This document shows positions 36,406-44,956 of a stretch of 64,000 nt of DNA, one piece after another (position 1 is the stretch's first letter; every line of letters starts with the position of its first letter). The position numbers were made by a program, and so were the translations under genes. The stretch comes from Sphingomonadaceae bacterium OTU29LAMAA1 (GTDB lineage Bacteria > Pseudomonadota > Alphaproteobacteria > Sphingomonadales > Sphingomonadaceae), in the NCBI GenBank assembly GCA_024072375.1, contig CP099617.1, positions 353,001 to 417,000 of the forward strand. Direction: 5' to 3'. The notes beneath the pieces are model-generated. The model was given only the letters and a program-made list of their open reading frames with translations. It was not told the origin of the DNA and did no database searches.

Positions 36406-37311
36406 GTGGACCATGCCAACGATGATCACGGGAAGCCGCGCCGGTCGAACGAGTTTACCCTGGAGGAGGCGAAGGCTCGGTCGTTTTCATGCCCCTACTG
36501 CACCGTCGCGGTGTTTGCCACGTGCATGCCGAACTGGAAGCCACTTCCGGGGGCGAGGCGGGAACGCAGGCCGGGTGACCCTCCGGAGCTCTACTTCAAG
36601 GCGAGGCCGAAGGAGCCCCATCCTGACTGGTGCGATTTCGGGCCAGTGCAGGTGCGTGCGCTCGTCGAGGAAAGGACGGTATCCAGCCGGTCCGGGTCGT
36701 CGGGCAAGCCCCCCGCACGCATCGATCTGTCGACGGAGAGCGTACACAAGGTCCGCACGTCCGACGACGGGGATGCGGAGCCCACGAGGCGGACCAGGAG
36801 CGTCGACGACGGCAAGAAGAAGCGCCGCCGTGGCCCACGCGCTACGGTGGTGTCGCACATCAGGCGCGCTTGCGAGGCATGGGCCGGGCGCGCCGTAGGG
36901 CATGACCATCCTCTTGTAGTCCCGGACTATCTTCCCGCCTCGATGAACACCTACGGGCGGGTCTTCAGGTCGCTGTCATCCGATGCGGATGCACCCCCGC
37001 AGGCGATCTGGTTCGCCACCCTCCGGTTCACATCGCCGGTACTTTATGGCGAGCGGGTCCTCACGCTACTCCCGTTCGGCGGCGCCAGGATCACCATCGA
37101 TCGCTCGGGTTGGCCGACGGACTTGCTCGGCAGGTTCGATGCCGAGCTCCGGATCCTGCTAGACGAGGCTGGCAGGCGCTGGAGGGCACGCTCGATCGAG
37201 CCGGCGACGCCGACGTTCTTCGCTTTGGCCGAACGATCCCGCCACCCTCTCGAACTGGTCGTCCGGGATTCCCGCCTCATGACCGTGCTCCTCCTCAAGC
37301 GATCGCTCTAG
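36406..37311 (+). CDS. Unknown protein with Cys/His cluster
   Basis: The 301-residue protein has an N-terminal CPYC (29-32) followed by Cys40 and HPDWCDF (about 72-78), which could bind zinc, resembling the front of CoiA-like proteins. A very basic linker (KKKRRRGPRATV) leads to a C-terminal domain I cannot place. GTG at 36406 follows AAGGGAGGT by six bases. It is the last plus-strand gene of the operon; its end overlaps the convergent gene by 17 bases. Confidence 0.65.
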   Translation: MDHANDDHGKPRRSNEFTLEEAKARSFSCPYCTVAVFATCMPNWKPLPGARRERRPGDPPELYFKARPKEPHPDWCDFGPVQVRALVEERTVSSRSGSSGKPPARIDLSTESVHKVRTSDDGDAEPTRRTRSVDDGKKKRRRGPRATVVSHIRRACEAWAGRAVGHDHPLVVPDYLPASMNTYGRVFRSLSSDADAPPQAIWFATLRFTSPVLYGERVLTLLPFGGARITIDRSGWPTDLLGRFDAELRILLDEAGRRWRARSIEPATPTFFALAERSRHPLELVVRDSRLMTVLLLKRSL

Positions 37312-38029
37312 ATACCAGGGTCGCTGGCAGACGCACTTCCCTGAGTATGTAGCTGAGCATCGCCAGCGCCTCTGAGGTCGATCTCGCCTGGGTGTCAGCG
37401 GTCTTCAGACTGCGATTGCCTGTCACGCGCAGCTCGACCGCGTGGTCACGCCCATTTTCTACGCTGAACTTGCAGCTATAGATCTCCTGCTCATTTTCGT
37501 GCCCGGCATCCAGCCGGCATAGAATTGTTTCGATCGACCCAAGCCTGCGGATTGCGGCGGCATGCCGCTCGACCCACGTGGCCAGGCGTATGCCGAGGGG
37601 AGGGGGGAGCTTGTGCAGCTCCCACGGAAGCACCCTGTCGTCGAAGGCATGGTAGGGCTGCTCGAACACTGGATGCCCGTAGCTTCGACCCACCGCCGGG
37701 CCGTGCTCCAAGACGACGGAGTGGTCGATCTGGTTCAGGAGGAGGGCCAGAAGGCTAAGGCCCTCAACGCCGTCCCGGACGGAGGGGTAGCCCATGGTCG
37801 ACCCCGGATCGCCCCCAAGGACCACATGCTCACCGTATCCCTCACCGTTGCTGGCCTGCATCAGCAGGGTGAGGGACGGATCATTGCCTGCGCGATGTCC
37901 GAGGAAGCATCGAACCGACCCGGCATCCTCGAATTGGTGATAGATGAGGGTCATGCGTTCAACCCAGTCAGCCACCCATCCGCTAAGCTCCTGCCCGTCA
38001 TAGAGGGCGTCCACGCGGTCCGCGCTCAC
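37295..38029 (-). CDS. Unknown protein (244 aa)
   Basis: I do not recognise this protein. It is soluble, with an N-terminal acidic half (LYDGQELSGWVADWVERM, GHRAGNDPSLTLLMQASNGEGYGE) and a mixed alpha/beta C-terminal half. It faces the operon convergently and overlaps its last gene by 17 bases. Transcribed opposite to its neighbours, it is probably an independent accessory gene. Confidence 0.55.
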   Translation of the reverse strand: MSADRVDALYDGQELSGWVADWVERMTLIYHQFEDAGSVRCFLGHRAGNDPSLTLLMQASNGEGYGEHVVLGGDPGSTMGYPSVRDGVEGLSLLALLLNQIDHSVVLEHGPAVGRSYGHPVFEQPYHAFDDRVLPWELHKLPPPLGIRLATWVERHAAAIRRLGSIETILCRLDAGHENEQEIYSCKFSVENGRDHAVELRVTGNRSLKTADTQARSTSEALAMLSYILREVRLPATLVSRAIA

Positions 38030-38351
38030 GACCCGATCTCCCGAGGGAGCACGCTGTGGATCGAGGGTGATTGGCGGCTTGGAGGCGTGTCATACGCGTA
38101 GGGGGCTACGATCCGACTAGCCGCGGGGACCCGTTCCAGCCTAACTAATTGATCTGTAACGCGAAATACCGAATACTTGTTAAGGTACGTGATGGGGTTC
38201 CACGTCCTCAGCCCGATATTTCATATTTATCGCATCCTAGATAATGCATTGTTTTTTCAGTTAGTTACGTGCGTGAGTGTCCTACGTTCCATGACCCCGC
38301 TGCGCTTATGTTGCGCGAACCTGCCTAGCGTTGCCCTTTTTCCTCTCCAAA
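38030..38351. other. AT-richer non-coding stretch
   Basis: No gene is seen. Around 38140-38280 the DNA is markedly AT-richer than the genome average (runs such as ATTTCATATTTATC), typical of foreign or decayed DNA. ACGCGAAATACCGAA at 38159-38173 repeats, inverted, a site at 25745-25759. Confidence 0.45.
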
Positions 38352-38625
38352 AAGCAGTATTACAGGGGCCGCGACGGCGTTGACCCTGACCACTTGAGCA
38401 AGGCCGACTGGGCGGACCATGTTAGCTGAATATCGCAGCCGCTGCCGAGCACAAACCCAACCACCTGTTTGCGGCCGACAAGTTCCAATTTAACCACGCT
38501 CCGGACCCAGGCTGGCGCCGGGCGTGGCAACATCGAGACCGGTAAGCTGTGGTTCTATGCCCGCGATGACCTCGGCTGGCAGGGTTAGGCTAACGGTAGC
38601 GGCTTACTTCTACATCAGGCCTCCG
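38352..38625 (+). pseudogene. IS66-family transposase remnant
   Basis: Three short frames in order match the middle of IS66 TnpC transposases. The first gives YYRGRDGVDPDHLSKADWAD (38358-38417), like the REGV...LADW region, and ends in a stop at 38427. The next (frame +2) gives HLFAADKFQ and DPG, like the LFADET...DPG block with its catalytic acid region. The third gives GRGNIETGKLWFYARDD, like GKTKTGRLWVYARDD, then a stop at 38586. The element is shifted, interrupted and lacks both ends, so it is dead. Confidence 0.7.
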
Positions 38626-39033
38626 GGCTGCCGGCCGCTCTCCTCACGAACAAGAACGCCGTGCGCTATGATGACAGCTCAATCGGATACTTAACGCCGG
38701 GTCGCGTCCTCCGTCCATTGCGGATCGCCACTTATAACGCAGAAATTTCCGCGCTTGGTGGAAAGCGGCCATTCCGCTTTCTGGCTGCGATTAACAATTA
38801 TTGACGTTTGTTCAGGAGGTGAGACAGGCGACGGAGGGGCTGCCTTTGACCAAAGGCCGCGAACCCCCGCGTTTACGACCGAGTGGCGTGGGCAACCATT
38901 CAACGGGTAGTCGGGTTAGGGACGGGCGGCTGTTAATCGGACCATGCCTAAACTCGCTGAGCGTGTAATGCTCGTATTAGAAAAGATGAAACTGTCGGAA
39001 TACGTATGTAAATTCTACGGACAAGGTAAATCT
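38626..39033. other. Stretch without a gene
   Basis: Downstream of the IS66 remnant I see no gene. The last 90 bases, from about 38960, are AT-rich and carry no frame that continues sensibly. It forms the downstream flank of the minus-strand acyl-CoA ligase gene; no clear terminator hairpin with a T-run was seen. Confidence 0.4.
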
Positions 39034-40653
39034 CTATTCATGGACAGCTATGTTTGGCAGAATTTTAGCTGCCAATTTTCTAAGAATATCCTTTCGAATT
39101 TTACCCGTCGGCGTTCTTGGCAAATACTCGATCCACCATATCCATTCGGGCAGCTTCTGTTTGGCCAATCTCTGATGAGCCATGAACTCCAGAATGTCCG
39201 TCGTATCTCCGTGCTCGCCGCCAGCGGAGATGAGGAACGCGCCGACGCCTTCGCCCAGCCGGTCGTGAGGTACTGCGATCACCGCCGCTTCGCGAACGCG
39301 CGGATGACGTTCCAATACTTCTTCGATTTCACGTGCGCTGATGTTCTCGCCGCCGCGGATGATCAGGTCCTTTTTTCGTCCCGTGATCGTCACCGTTCCA
39401 TCCGCCCTGACGATCCCGAGGTCGCCTGTGCGAAACCAGCCGTCGGAGGTGAACGCAGCCTGTGTCTGCTGGCCATCGGCGTAGCCGAGGCACATGGCCG
39501 GACCGCGCGTCTCGATTTCGCCATCTGCGCCCGGGGTCAGGACTGTTCCCTGATGATCCACGACGCGCACCTCATAGTCGCAGACCTGTCCGTCGCTCGT
39601 CGCACCCCTTGCCATCAGGTCGTCGGGCGGGAATCCCAACGTGACCAGAGGTACTTCCGAGCTGCCGAATACGCGGAATGCGCATGGCCGGGCGAAGCTT
39701 GCGTTGGCTTCCATGACGACGGCGGGCGACACAGGCGCTCCACCGCAGGCGAAGAAGCGGAAGCTCGGCAAGTCCGACCCTGCCCGCTGTGCCGCCGTCG
39801 CGAGTTCCTGGAGGAAGGGTGTCGCTGCGACCGTACCGCACAGCGAGTGCCGATCGATGAGAGCCACCGCGTCATCCGCCTGCCATCGTTCCATCAGGAT
39901 CGTTCTGGTGCCGGTGACGAAGGGCTGTTCCAATCCATTGGCATATCCGCTGGTGTGCGTGACCGGACTGGGCATGAGGATGCCGTCGCCGTCCGTTACC
40001 TGCCAGCGCGCGAAGCTGATCCGTTCGACGCGTTCCATCGTGTTGTGGCTGTGCAGGACCGCCTTCGGGGTGCCGGTGGTCCCCGAGGTGTACAGGCGCA
40101 GCTTGACCGTGTCGGGATCGACCTGCGGCCTGCGATACGTGCCTGCGTCACCGGTCGCGATCAGCGCTTCATAGTCCCGCTCGGGCGATCGGACCGCCAC
40201 GATGTGCTCTAGCGCGGGCAGATGGGCGGCGAGGTCCTCGACCATGTCGCGATGCGAGAAGCCGCGGAAGCTGTGGGCGACGAACATGGCGCGGCACCGG
40301 CTATCGGCCAGCATGTGGCGGACTTCGGCGTGCCGGTAGATCGGGACGATCGGCATGACGACGAATCCGGCCAGCGCACAGGCGAGATTGATCGTCGCCG
40401 CCTCGCACCAGTTCGGCAGGAGCATGCCGACCACGTCGCCCGCACCGAGGCCGCTGCGCGTCATCGCATCCGCCAGGGCCAGCGCCTGTGTCGCGACGGT
40501 TTGTCGATCGAGCGCATGAGGGCCATCGACGAAGGCCGTCACATCCGGGCGGTCGGACGCGCGCTGCAACGCATAATCGCCGATGGTGCGGTTCGCCCAG
40601 AGGCCGAGGCCGGCGTAGCGCTGCAGGTGCGGCGGGAGCGGGAGCCCAGTCAT
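39034..40653 (-). CDS. Acyl-CoA ligase, ANL superfamily (copy 1)
   Basis: This is a 539-residue AMP-forming acyl-CoA synthetase. It has the P-loop-like motif YTSGTTGTPKAV, the GGAPVSPAV and FGSSEVP region, the hinge GWFRTGDLG, GRKKDLIIRGGENISAREIE and the C-terminal catalytic Lys in PRTPTGKIRKD. It resembles ligases for cyclohexanecarboxylate-type or medium-chain acids, suggesting activation of an alicyclic or branched acid. ATG at 40653 overlaps the stop of the DUF2889 gene by one base. It is the last gene of the minus operon. Confidence 0.9.
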   Translation of the reverse strand: MTGLPLPPHLQRYAGLGLWANRTIGDYALQRASDRPDVTAFVDGPHALDRQTVATQALALADAMTRSGLGAGDVVGMLLPNWCEAATINLACALAGFVVMPIVPIYRHAEVRHMLADSRCRAMFVAHSFRGFSHRDMVEDLAAHLPALEHIVAVRSPERDYEALIATGDAGTYRRPQVDPDTVKLRLYTSGTTGTPKAVLHSHNTMERVERISFARWQVTDGDGILMPSPVTHTSGYANGLEQPFVTGTRTILMERWQADDAVALIDRHSLCGTVAATPFLQELATAAQRAGSDLPSFRFFACGGAPVSPAVVMEANASFARPCAFRVFGSSEVPLVTLGFPPDDLMARGATSDGQVCDYEVRVVDHQGTVLTPGADGEIETRGPAMCLGYADGQQTQAAFTSDGWFRTGDLGIVRADGTVTITGRKKDLIIRGGENISAREIEEVLERHPRVREAAVIAVPHDRLGEGVGAFLISAGGEHGDTTDILEFMAHQRLAKQKLPEWIWWIEYLPRTPTGKIRKDILRKLAAKILPNIAVHE

Positions 40654-41471
40654 CACTGGTCGCTCCGATTCATAAGGTCCGGCATCGGAGCTTCGATGAC
40701 GCCTGCACTGAAGTCCCGCACGACGCCGATCCGATGTTCGGCGGTGTTGACCTGCGGCGGGCGATAGGCATGGCAGGCGTCACGACGTTCGGGGAAATCG
40801 GCGAGCGGCCACGGATGGTTGTCGGTGATGTGCGCGCGGGCTCGCGCGGTGAAGGCGGCCATGCGCAGCACGGTTGCGCCCTCGAAAGCGTCGTCGCTGA
40901 AATGCGTCCGCGCCCAGGGCGCGAAGCCGGACAGGAGCGATTGCTGTGGCCGTCCGACTGCGGGCATGATCATCACTTCGTCGAGCATCCAGGCGTGGAC
41001 GATGGTTCCGTCCAGGCCGATCGTCGCGGTCGTCCGACCGCCGTGGGCATCGGGGACGACGGCGTCCCACAGGCGATCGCCCTCCGGACGGCGCGCCATC
41101 GCCAGGGCCAGCATCGCCAGGTCGAACAGATGCGTACAATGATGCCGTGTGCGGCCATCCCCGCCCACGACATCGCGGGTGGCAGCTATCGACCGGCCGA
41201 CGATGTCCTGCAGGATGTCCGCCGCACCGAGGCATCCCGTCGTCGGCCAGCGATGGAAACCGCCGTCGATCGTGGTCACCGCGCCATCGGCATGGCAGAG
41301 CCGAACCCACATCGCGTGGTTGTTGTCGTCCAATGCGCCGACCACCACGCCATCGCGATGGCGCAGCCGGATCCGGCGACAGAAAGCGCCCGTTCCGAAA
41401 TCCGGGTTGAGATCGAAATGCGGCAGCAGGCGCTGGGGCGCAGCATCGCCGTCCGGTGCAGGCGCGGTCAT
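40653..41471 (-). CDS. DUF2889-domain protein
   Basis: The 272-residue protein matches the DUF2889 pattern: an N-terminal strand with ALDDNNHAMWV and HADGAVTTIDG, a Cys-bearing segment near GCLGAADILQDIVG, and HHCTHLFDLAMLALA. The biochemical role of this domain is unknown, but it recurs in steroid- and terpenoid-type acid degradation clusters next to acyl-CoA ligases, as here. It is coupled to the downstream ligase by overlapping stop and start. Confidence 0.82.
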   Translation of the reverse strand: MTAPAPDGDAAPQRLLPHFDLNPDFGTGAFCRRIRLRHRDGVVVGALDDNNHAMWVRLCHADGAVTTIDGGFHRWPTTGCLGAADILQDIVGRSIAATRDVVGGDGRTRHHCTHLFDLAMLALAMARRPEGDRLWDAVVPDAHGGRTTATIGLDGTIVHAWMLDEVMIMPAVGRPQQSLLSGFAPWARTHFSDDAFEGATVLRMAAFTARARAHITDNHPWPLADFPERRDACHAYRPPQVNTAEHRIGVVRDFSAGVIEAPMPDLMNRSDQ

Positions 41472-41505
41472 TTGCGACCTCAGCCGGGCACGTGCCGACG
41501 CGCCG

Positions 41506-42279
41506 TCATAACGTCTGGCCGTCGTCGATCGTCAGCACCGAACCGGTGACATGGCTGGCGGCATCCGAACACAGGTGGAGCAGAACGGGGTCGAGTGCGT
41601 CGATCGGCATCACGCGACGGCGCGGGAAGCCGTCGAGCAGCTTTTCGCCCATCGGTTGCGTCCAGATGTCGGCGTTGAGCTCGGTCTCGATATAGCCGGG
41701 GCACAGCACGTTGACGTTGATGCCCTTGCCCGCCCAATCCTTTGCCAGCGCGCGACCCAGTTGCGCGACCGCGGCCTTGGTCGCGCAATAGGGGGCGATG
41801 CCGAGCGAGGCCTGATGCGCGGTGATCGACGAGATGATCGTGATGCGGCCATCGCCGCGCGCCGCGCTGCCGGCGGCGACCATGCGGCGGGCGCCCTCGC
41901 GCGCGGTCAGGAACACGCCGCGCACGTTGACGTCGACCATCCTGTTGAAATCGTCGATCGCCAAGCCGAGAGAGCTGCCGGGCAGGTTGATGCCGGCATT
42001 GGCGACGATCGTATCGACCGGGCCGAATGCGGCCTCGGCGCGATCGTAGGCGGCGATCACCGACGCTTCGTCGGCGACGTCCATTTCCACCGACACCGCC
42101 GCGCCGCCATCCGCCGTGATCGCATCGCGCAGATCGTCGAGCAGCGTCAGCCGACGCGCGGCGATCACGACCTTGGCGCCGCTGCCTGCCAAAATGCGCG
42201 CGAAATGGTTGCCGAGACCGGACGAGGCGCCGGTGACCAGCGCGACCCGACCGCTGAGATCGTAGGAAAATACCGGCAT
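41506..42279 (-). CDS. Short-chain dehydrogenase/reductase (minus operon, 1)
   Basis: This classical SDR of 257 residues has TGASSGLG at the coenzyme site, NAGIN on beta-4, the catalytic Ser in SSITAH, and YCATKAAV with Tyr and Lys. It most likely oxidises a hydroxyacyl-CoA or ring alcohol. It lies between the second ligase and the DUF2889 gene with gaps of 46 and 34 bases. Confidence 0.9.
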   Translation of the reverse strand: MPVFSYDLSGRVALVTGASSGLGNHFARILAGSGAKVVIAARRLTLLDDLRDAITADGGAAVSVEMDVADEASVIAAYDRAEAAFGPVDTIVANAGINLPGSSLGLAIDDFNRMVDVNVRGVFLTAREGARRMVAAGSAARGDGRITIISSITAHQASLGIAPYCATKAAVAQLGRALAKDWAGKGINVNVLCPGYIETELNADIWTQPMGEKLLDGFPRRRVMPIDALDPVLLHLCSDAASHVTGSVLTIDDGQTL

Positions 42280-42325
42280 CGTGCCTCCCCGGTGATAGTG
42301 TTTGCAGCAACGTCCGATCGGGATA

Positions 42326-43825
42326 TCAGGCCCGCCCGAGCACCGCAGCGGCGTGTGCCGCCAATACCTTCTTGTCCATCTTGCCCGTCGCGGTGGCGGC
42401 GATGCTGTCGACGAGCACCAGATGCTCCGGCCATTTCTTTCGCGAAACGCCGAGCTGTTCCATATGCGCCAGCAGCTCCGGCAGATCGATCGCCCGCTGC
42501 CCCGGCAAGATGCGGCATACCGCGCAGGCCTGTTCGCCCAGCTTGCGTTCCGGCACCGCGACCACCGCCGCCTCGACGATCGAGGGGTGGCGCAGCAATG
42601 CCGCCTCCACCTCGGCGGGATCGATGTTGAAGCCGCCGCGGATGATCTGGTCCTTGATCCGGCCCACGACCTTCACGAAGCCCTCGGCATCGCGGACGAT
42701 CTCGTCGCCGGTCAGGTAAAAACCGTCGGGGGTCATCCGTTCCTGCCCCGCGCCGAGGCCGTCGGCATAGCCCAGGAACAGCGACGGGCCGCGCACGCCG
42801 GCCTGTCCGCGGCTGCCGCGGGGCAGGGGGGCGAGGCGATCGTCGAACGCCTCCTCCTCGGTGCCGGGGAACGGGATGCCGTCATATTGCTGGCGGCGGT
42901 CGAGCGAATGGCCGGGATGCGCGCAGCAATGCCCCATGCATTCTGACATGCCGAACACGCGCAACGCTCGCAGGCCGAGCAGCGCGTCCGCGTCGGCGAT
43001 CAGTTCGGGCGTCATCGCGCTGCCGCCGACCGCTGCCGCGCGCAGCGACAGGCGCCCCTGCCAGCGGCCCAGCCTGGCCGCCTCGACGAGCGTGAACAGA
43101 TGCGTCGGCACCATGATCGACCAGGCGGCACCATAATGTTCGGCGCGGCGCAGCGCCTCCTCGGGCACCCAGGGATCGAGCATCACGAGTGGCTGGCCGA
43201 GCGACAGCGCGAAATGCGCGGTGAAGGTAAATCCCGGCGCGCTGTCGAGCGGCACCAGCCCCATGATCGCCTCGCCCTGTTGAAGATCGGCGATGCCGGC
43301 GAACGCACGGGTCGCGTAGTTGAGCGCCTCCGCGCCGTGCATGACGGCCTTGGGAACACCGGTGGTGCCCGACGTGAATCCGATCAGCACCGTCTGCGCG
43401 TTGCGGGGATCGGCGGACCGCCGGTCCGATGGCGGGGGCAGCAGACGGACGCCGTCCGCACCGTCGGGTTCGATGCGCGCCGCATGGCCCAGCCGATCCT
43501 CCAGCACCGCGACATCGGCCGCCGACAGCTTCGAGGAATAGGGGCAGAAGACGGCATCCAGACGGGACACGGCGAGCGCGACGGCAAGCGTCGCCGCCGA
43601 TTTGTGCGCCGCCACGAGCACGCGCGATGCCGCGTCGACGCCGGCATCGCGCAGCCGCTCGGCGATCGGCACCGCCAGATCGGCGAGCATGCGGCGCGAC
43701 CAGATTCGCTCGTCGCAATCGATCACGGCGGGGGCGTCTGGCGCGCTCGCGAGCAATGCGGCGAATTGCGACCACAGCCGCGCATCGTTCCAGGTCAGAT
43801 CGTCAGGCAAGCGACTGTCCTCCAT
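42326..43825 (-). CDS. Acyl-CoA ligase, ANL superfamily (copy 2)
   Basis: The 499-residue ligase has FTSGTTGVPKAVMHG, GGSAMTPELI, FGMSECMGH, FYLTGDEIV, GRIKDQIIRGGFNIDPAEVE and TATGKMDKKV with the catalytic Lys. It is only distantly similar to the ligase at 39034, so two different acids may be activated. ATG at 43825 is chosen because upstream residues are Arg/Ser-rich and unlike the family. The gene overlaps the end of the preceding SDR gene by 23 bases. Confidence 0.9.
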   Translation of the reverse strand: MEDSRLPDDLTWNDARLWSQFAALLASAPDAPAVIDCDERIWSRRMLADLAVPIAERLRDAGVDAASRVLVAAHKSAATLAVALAVSRLDAVFCPYSSKLSAADVAVLEDRLGHAARIEPDGADGVRLLPPPSDRRSADPRNAQTVLIGFTSGTTGVPKAVMHGAEALNYATRAFAGIADLQQGEAIMGLVPLDSAPGFTFTAHFALSLGQPLVMLDPWVPEEALRRAEHYGAAWSIMVPTHLFTLVEAARLGRWQGRLSLRAAAVGGSAMTPELIADADALLGLRALRVFGMSECMGHCCAHPGHSLDRRQQYDGIPFPGTEEEAFDDRLAPLPRGSRGQAGVRGPSLFLGYADGLGAGQERMTPDGFYLTGDEIVRDAEGFVKVVGRIKDQIIRGGFNIDPAEVEAALLRHPSIVEAAVVAVPERKLGEQACAVCRILPGQRAIDLPELLAHMEQLGVSRKKWPEHLVLVDSIAATATGKMDKKVLAAHAAAVLGRA

Positions 43826-44597
43826 CGACGAGGAAGGTCTGGCCGGTGATGAAGCTGCCCGCGTCCGACGCCAGCAGCGCAAGCGTGCCGCTGACCTCGT
43901 CGGGTCGACCGAACCGGCCGAGCAGGATGCCGGCGCGGGTGCGATCGGCGACTTCGGGCGTCAGCGTCTCCGTCATGCCGGTTTCGATCGATCCCGGCGC
44001 GATGGCGTTGACGCGGATGCCGTGCTCGGCCCATTGCGCGGCGAGATCGCTGGTCAGGTGGACGATCGCCGCCTTGCTGGTGGTATAGGGTACGACCTGT
44101 CCGTCGGCCGGGCGGTAGGAGATGAAGGCGCCGACGGAGGCGATGTTGACGATTGCGCCGCCGCCCTGCGCGATCATGTGACGCGCGGCATGGCGACAGG
44201 CGAGGAAGGTGCCGGTGACGTTGACGTCCATCACCTTGCGCCAGCCCTTGAGCGGGATGTCCTGCGGTAGACCCCACCAGGAGGCGCCGGCGTTGTTCAC
44301 CAGTATGTCCAGCCCGCCAAGTTCGGCGATCGTGGTGGCCACCGCCTGTTCGACCGAATCCTCGTCTGTGATGTCGCAGGCGAGGCCGATCGCCCGCGTG
44401 CCATAGGTGTCGGCGACGCGTGCGGCGATCGCCTCGCATTCGTCGCTGGTGCGTGACGCGAGGGCGACGGAGCAGCCGAGGTCGGCGAGCGTCGATGCCA
44501 TCGCCTCGGCGAGCGCGCCGCGCCCGCCGGTGATCAGGCAGCGGCGACCGGCGAGCCGGAACTGGTCCGTTGCGAAGCCGGGAACGGGATCAACCAT
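43803..44597 (-). CDS. Short-chain dehydrogenase/reductase (minus operon, 2)
   Basis: The 264-residue SDR has NNAGASWWG, IVNIASVGAF and YTTSKAAI with catalytic Tyr and Lys. Its glycine motif is TGGRGALA, so the last Gly of the usual TGxxxGxG is Ala, an uncommon variant that may alter coenzyme binding. It overlaps the EthD-like gene by eight bases and the ligase gene by 23, pointing to one operon. Confidence 0.88.
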   Translation of the reverse strand: MVDPVPGFATDQFRLAGRRCLITGGRGALAEAMASTLADLGCSVALASRTSDECEAIAARVADTYGTRAIGLACDITDEDSVEQAVATTIAELGGLDILVNNAGASWWGLPQDIPLKGWRKVMDVNVTGTFLACRHAARHMIAQGGGAIVNIASVGAFISYRPADGQVVPYTTSKAAIVHLTSDLAAQWAEHGIRVNAIAPGSIETGMTETLTPEVADRTRAGILLGRFGRPDEVSGTLALLASDAGSFITGQTFLVDGGQSLA

Positions 44598-44952
44598 CGG
44601 CTCCGGTCTCCAACAAATCCACCTCTTCGGTGATGAGGATGATGCGCCGCCCGCCCATGCCCTTGGTCTGCGCGGTCGCGGCCTTCCACTCGGGGGACGC
44701 GAAGGCGGCGTCGAGTGCTGCCTGATTGGCGAAGGTCAGCACGGCGTGGCCATCCCAGCCCGCCGCTTCGGGACTATCCCCCCCCGGCGTGCCGGGATTG
44801 TCATAGTCCTTTGTCACGACGCCGTGGCGGTAGGCGATCAGCCCGGGCAAAACCCGGGCCGCCGCAGCATGGGGGCCGCGCCACCATGTGGTGAAGCGAT
44901 CCTGCGTCCAGTCGGCGGGGCGACTGGCGACCACGACCATGCTGACCGCCAT
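44590..44952 (-). CDS. EthD-like small protein
   Basis: The 120-residue protein fits the EthD or dimeric ferredoxin-like fold: a first strand (AVSMVVVASRP), a helix with TTWWRGPHAAAARVLPGL, YRHGVV, and a GWDGHAVLTF strand with a helix that follows. Members act in ring cleavage or as small isomerase- or lyase-like partners; the function here is open. It starts five bases after the crotonase-fold gene. Confidence 0.75.
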   Translation of the reverse strand: MAVSMVVVASRPADWTQDRFTTWWRGPHAAAARVLPGLIAYRHGVVTKDYDNPGTPGGDSPEAAGWDGHAVLTFANQAALDAAFASPEWKAATAQTKGMGGRRIILITEEVDLLETGADG

Positions 44953-44956
44953 CGCC

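Noticed and set aside
38944..40212. 422-codon plus-strand open frame
   Set aside because: It is antisense to the acyl-CoA ligase, which has all ANL motifs. The frame carries no recognisable domain.
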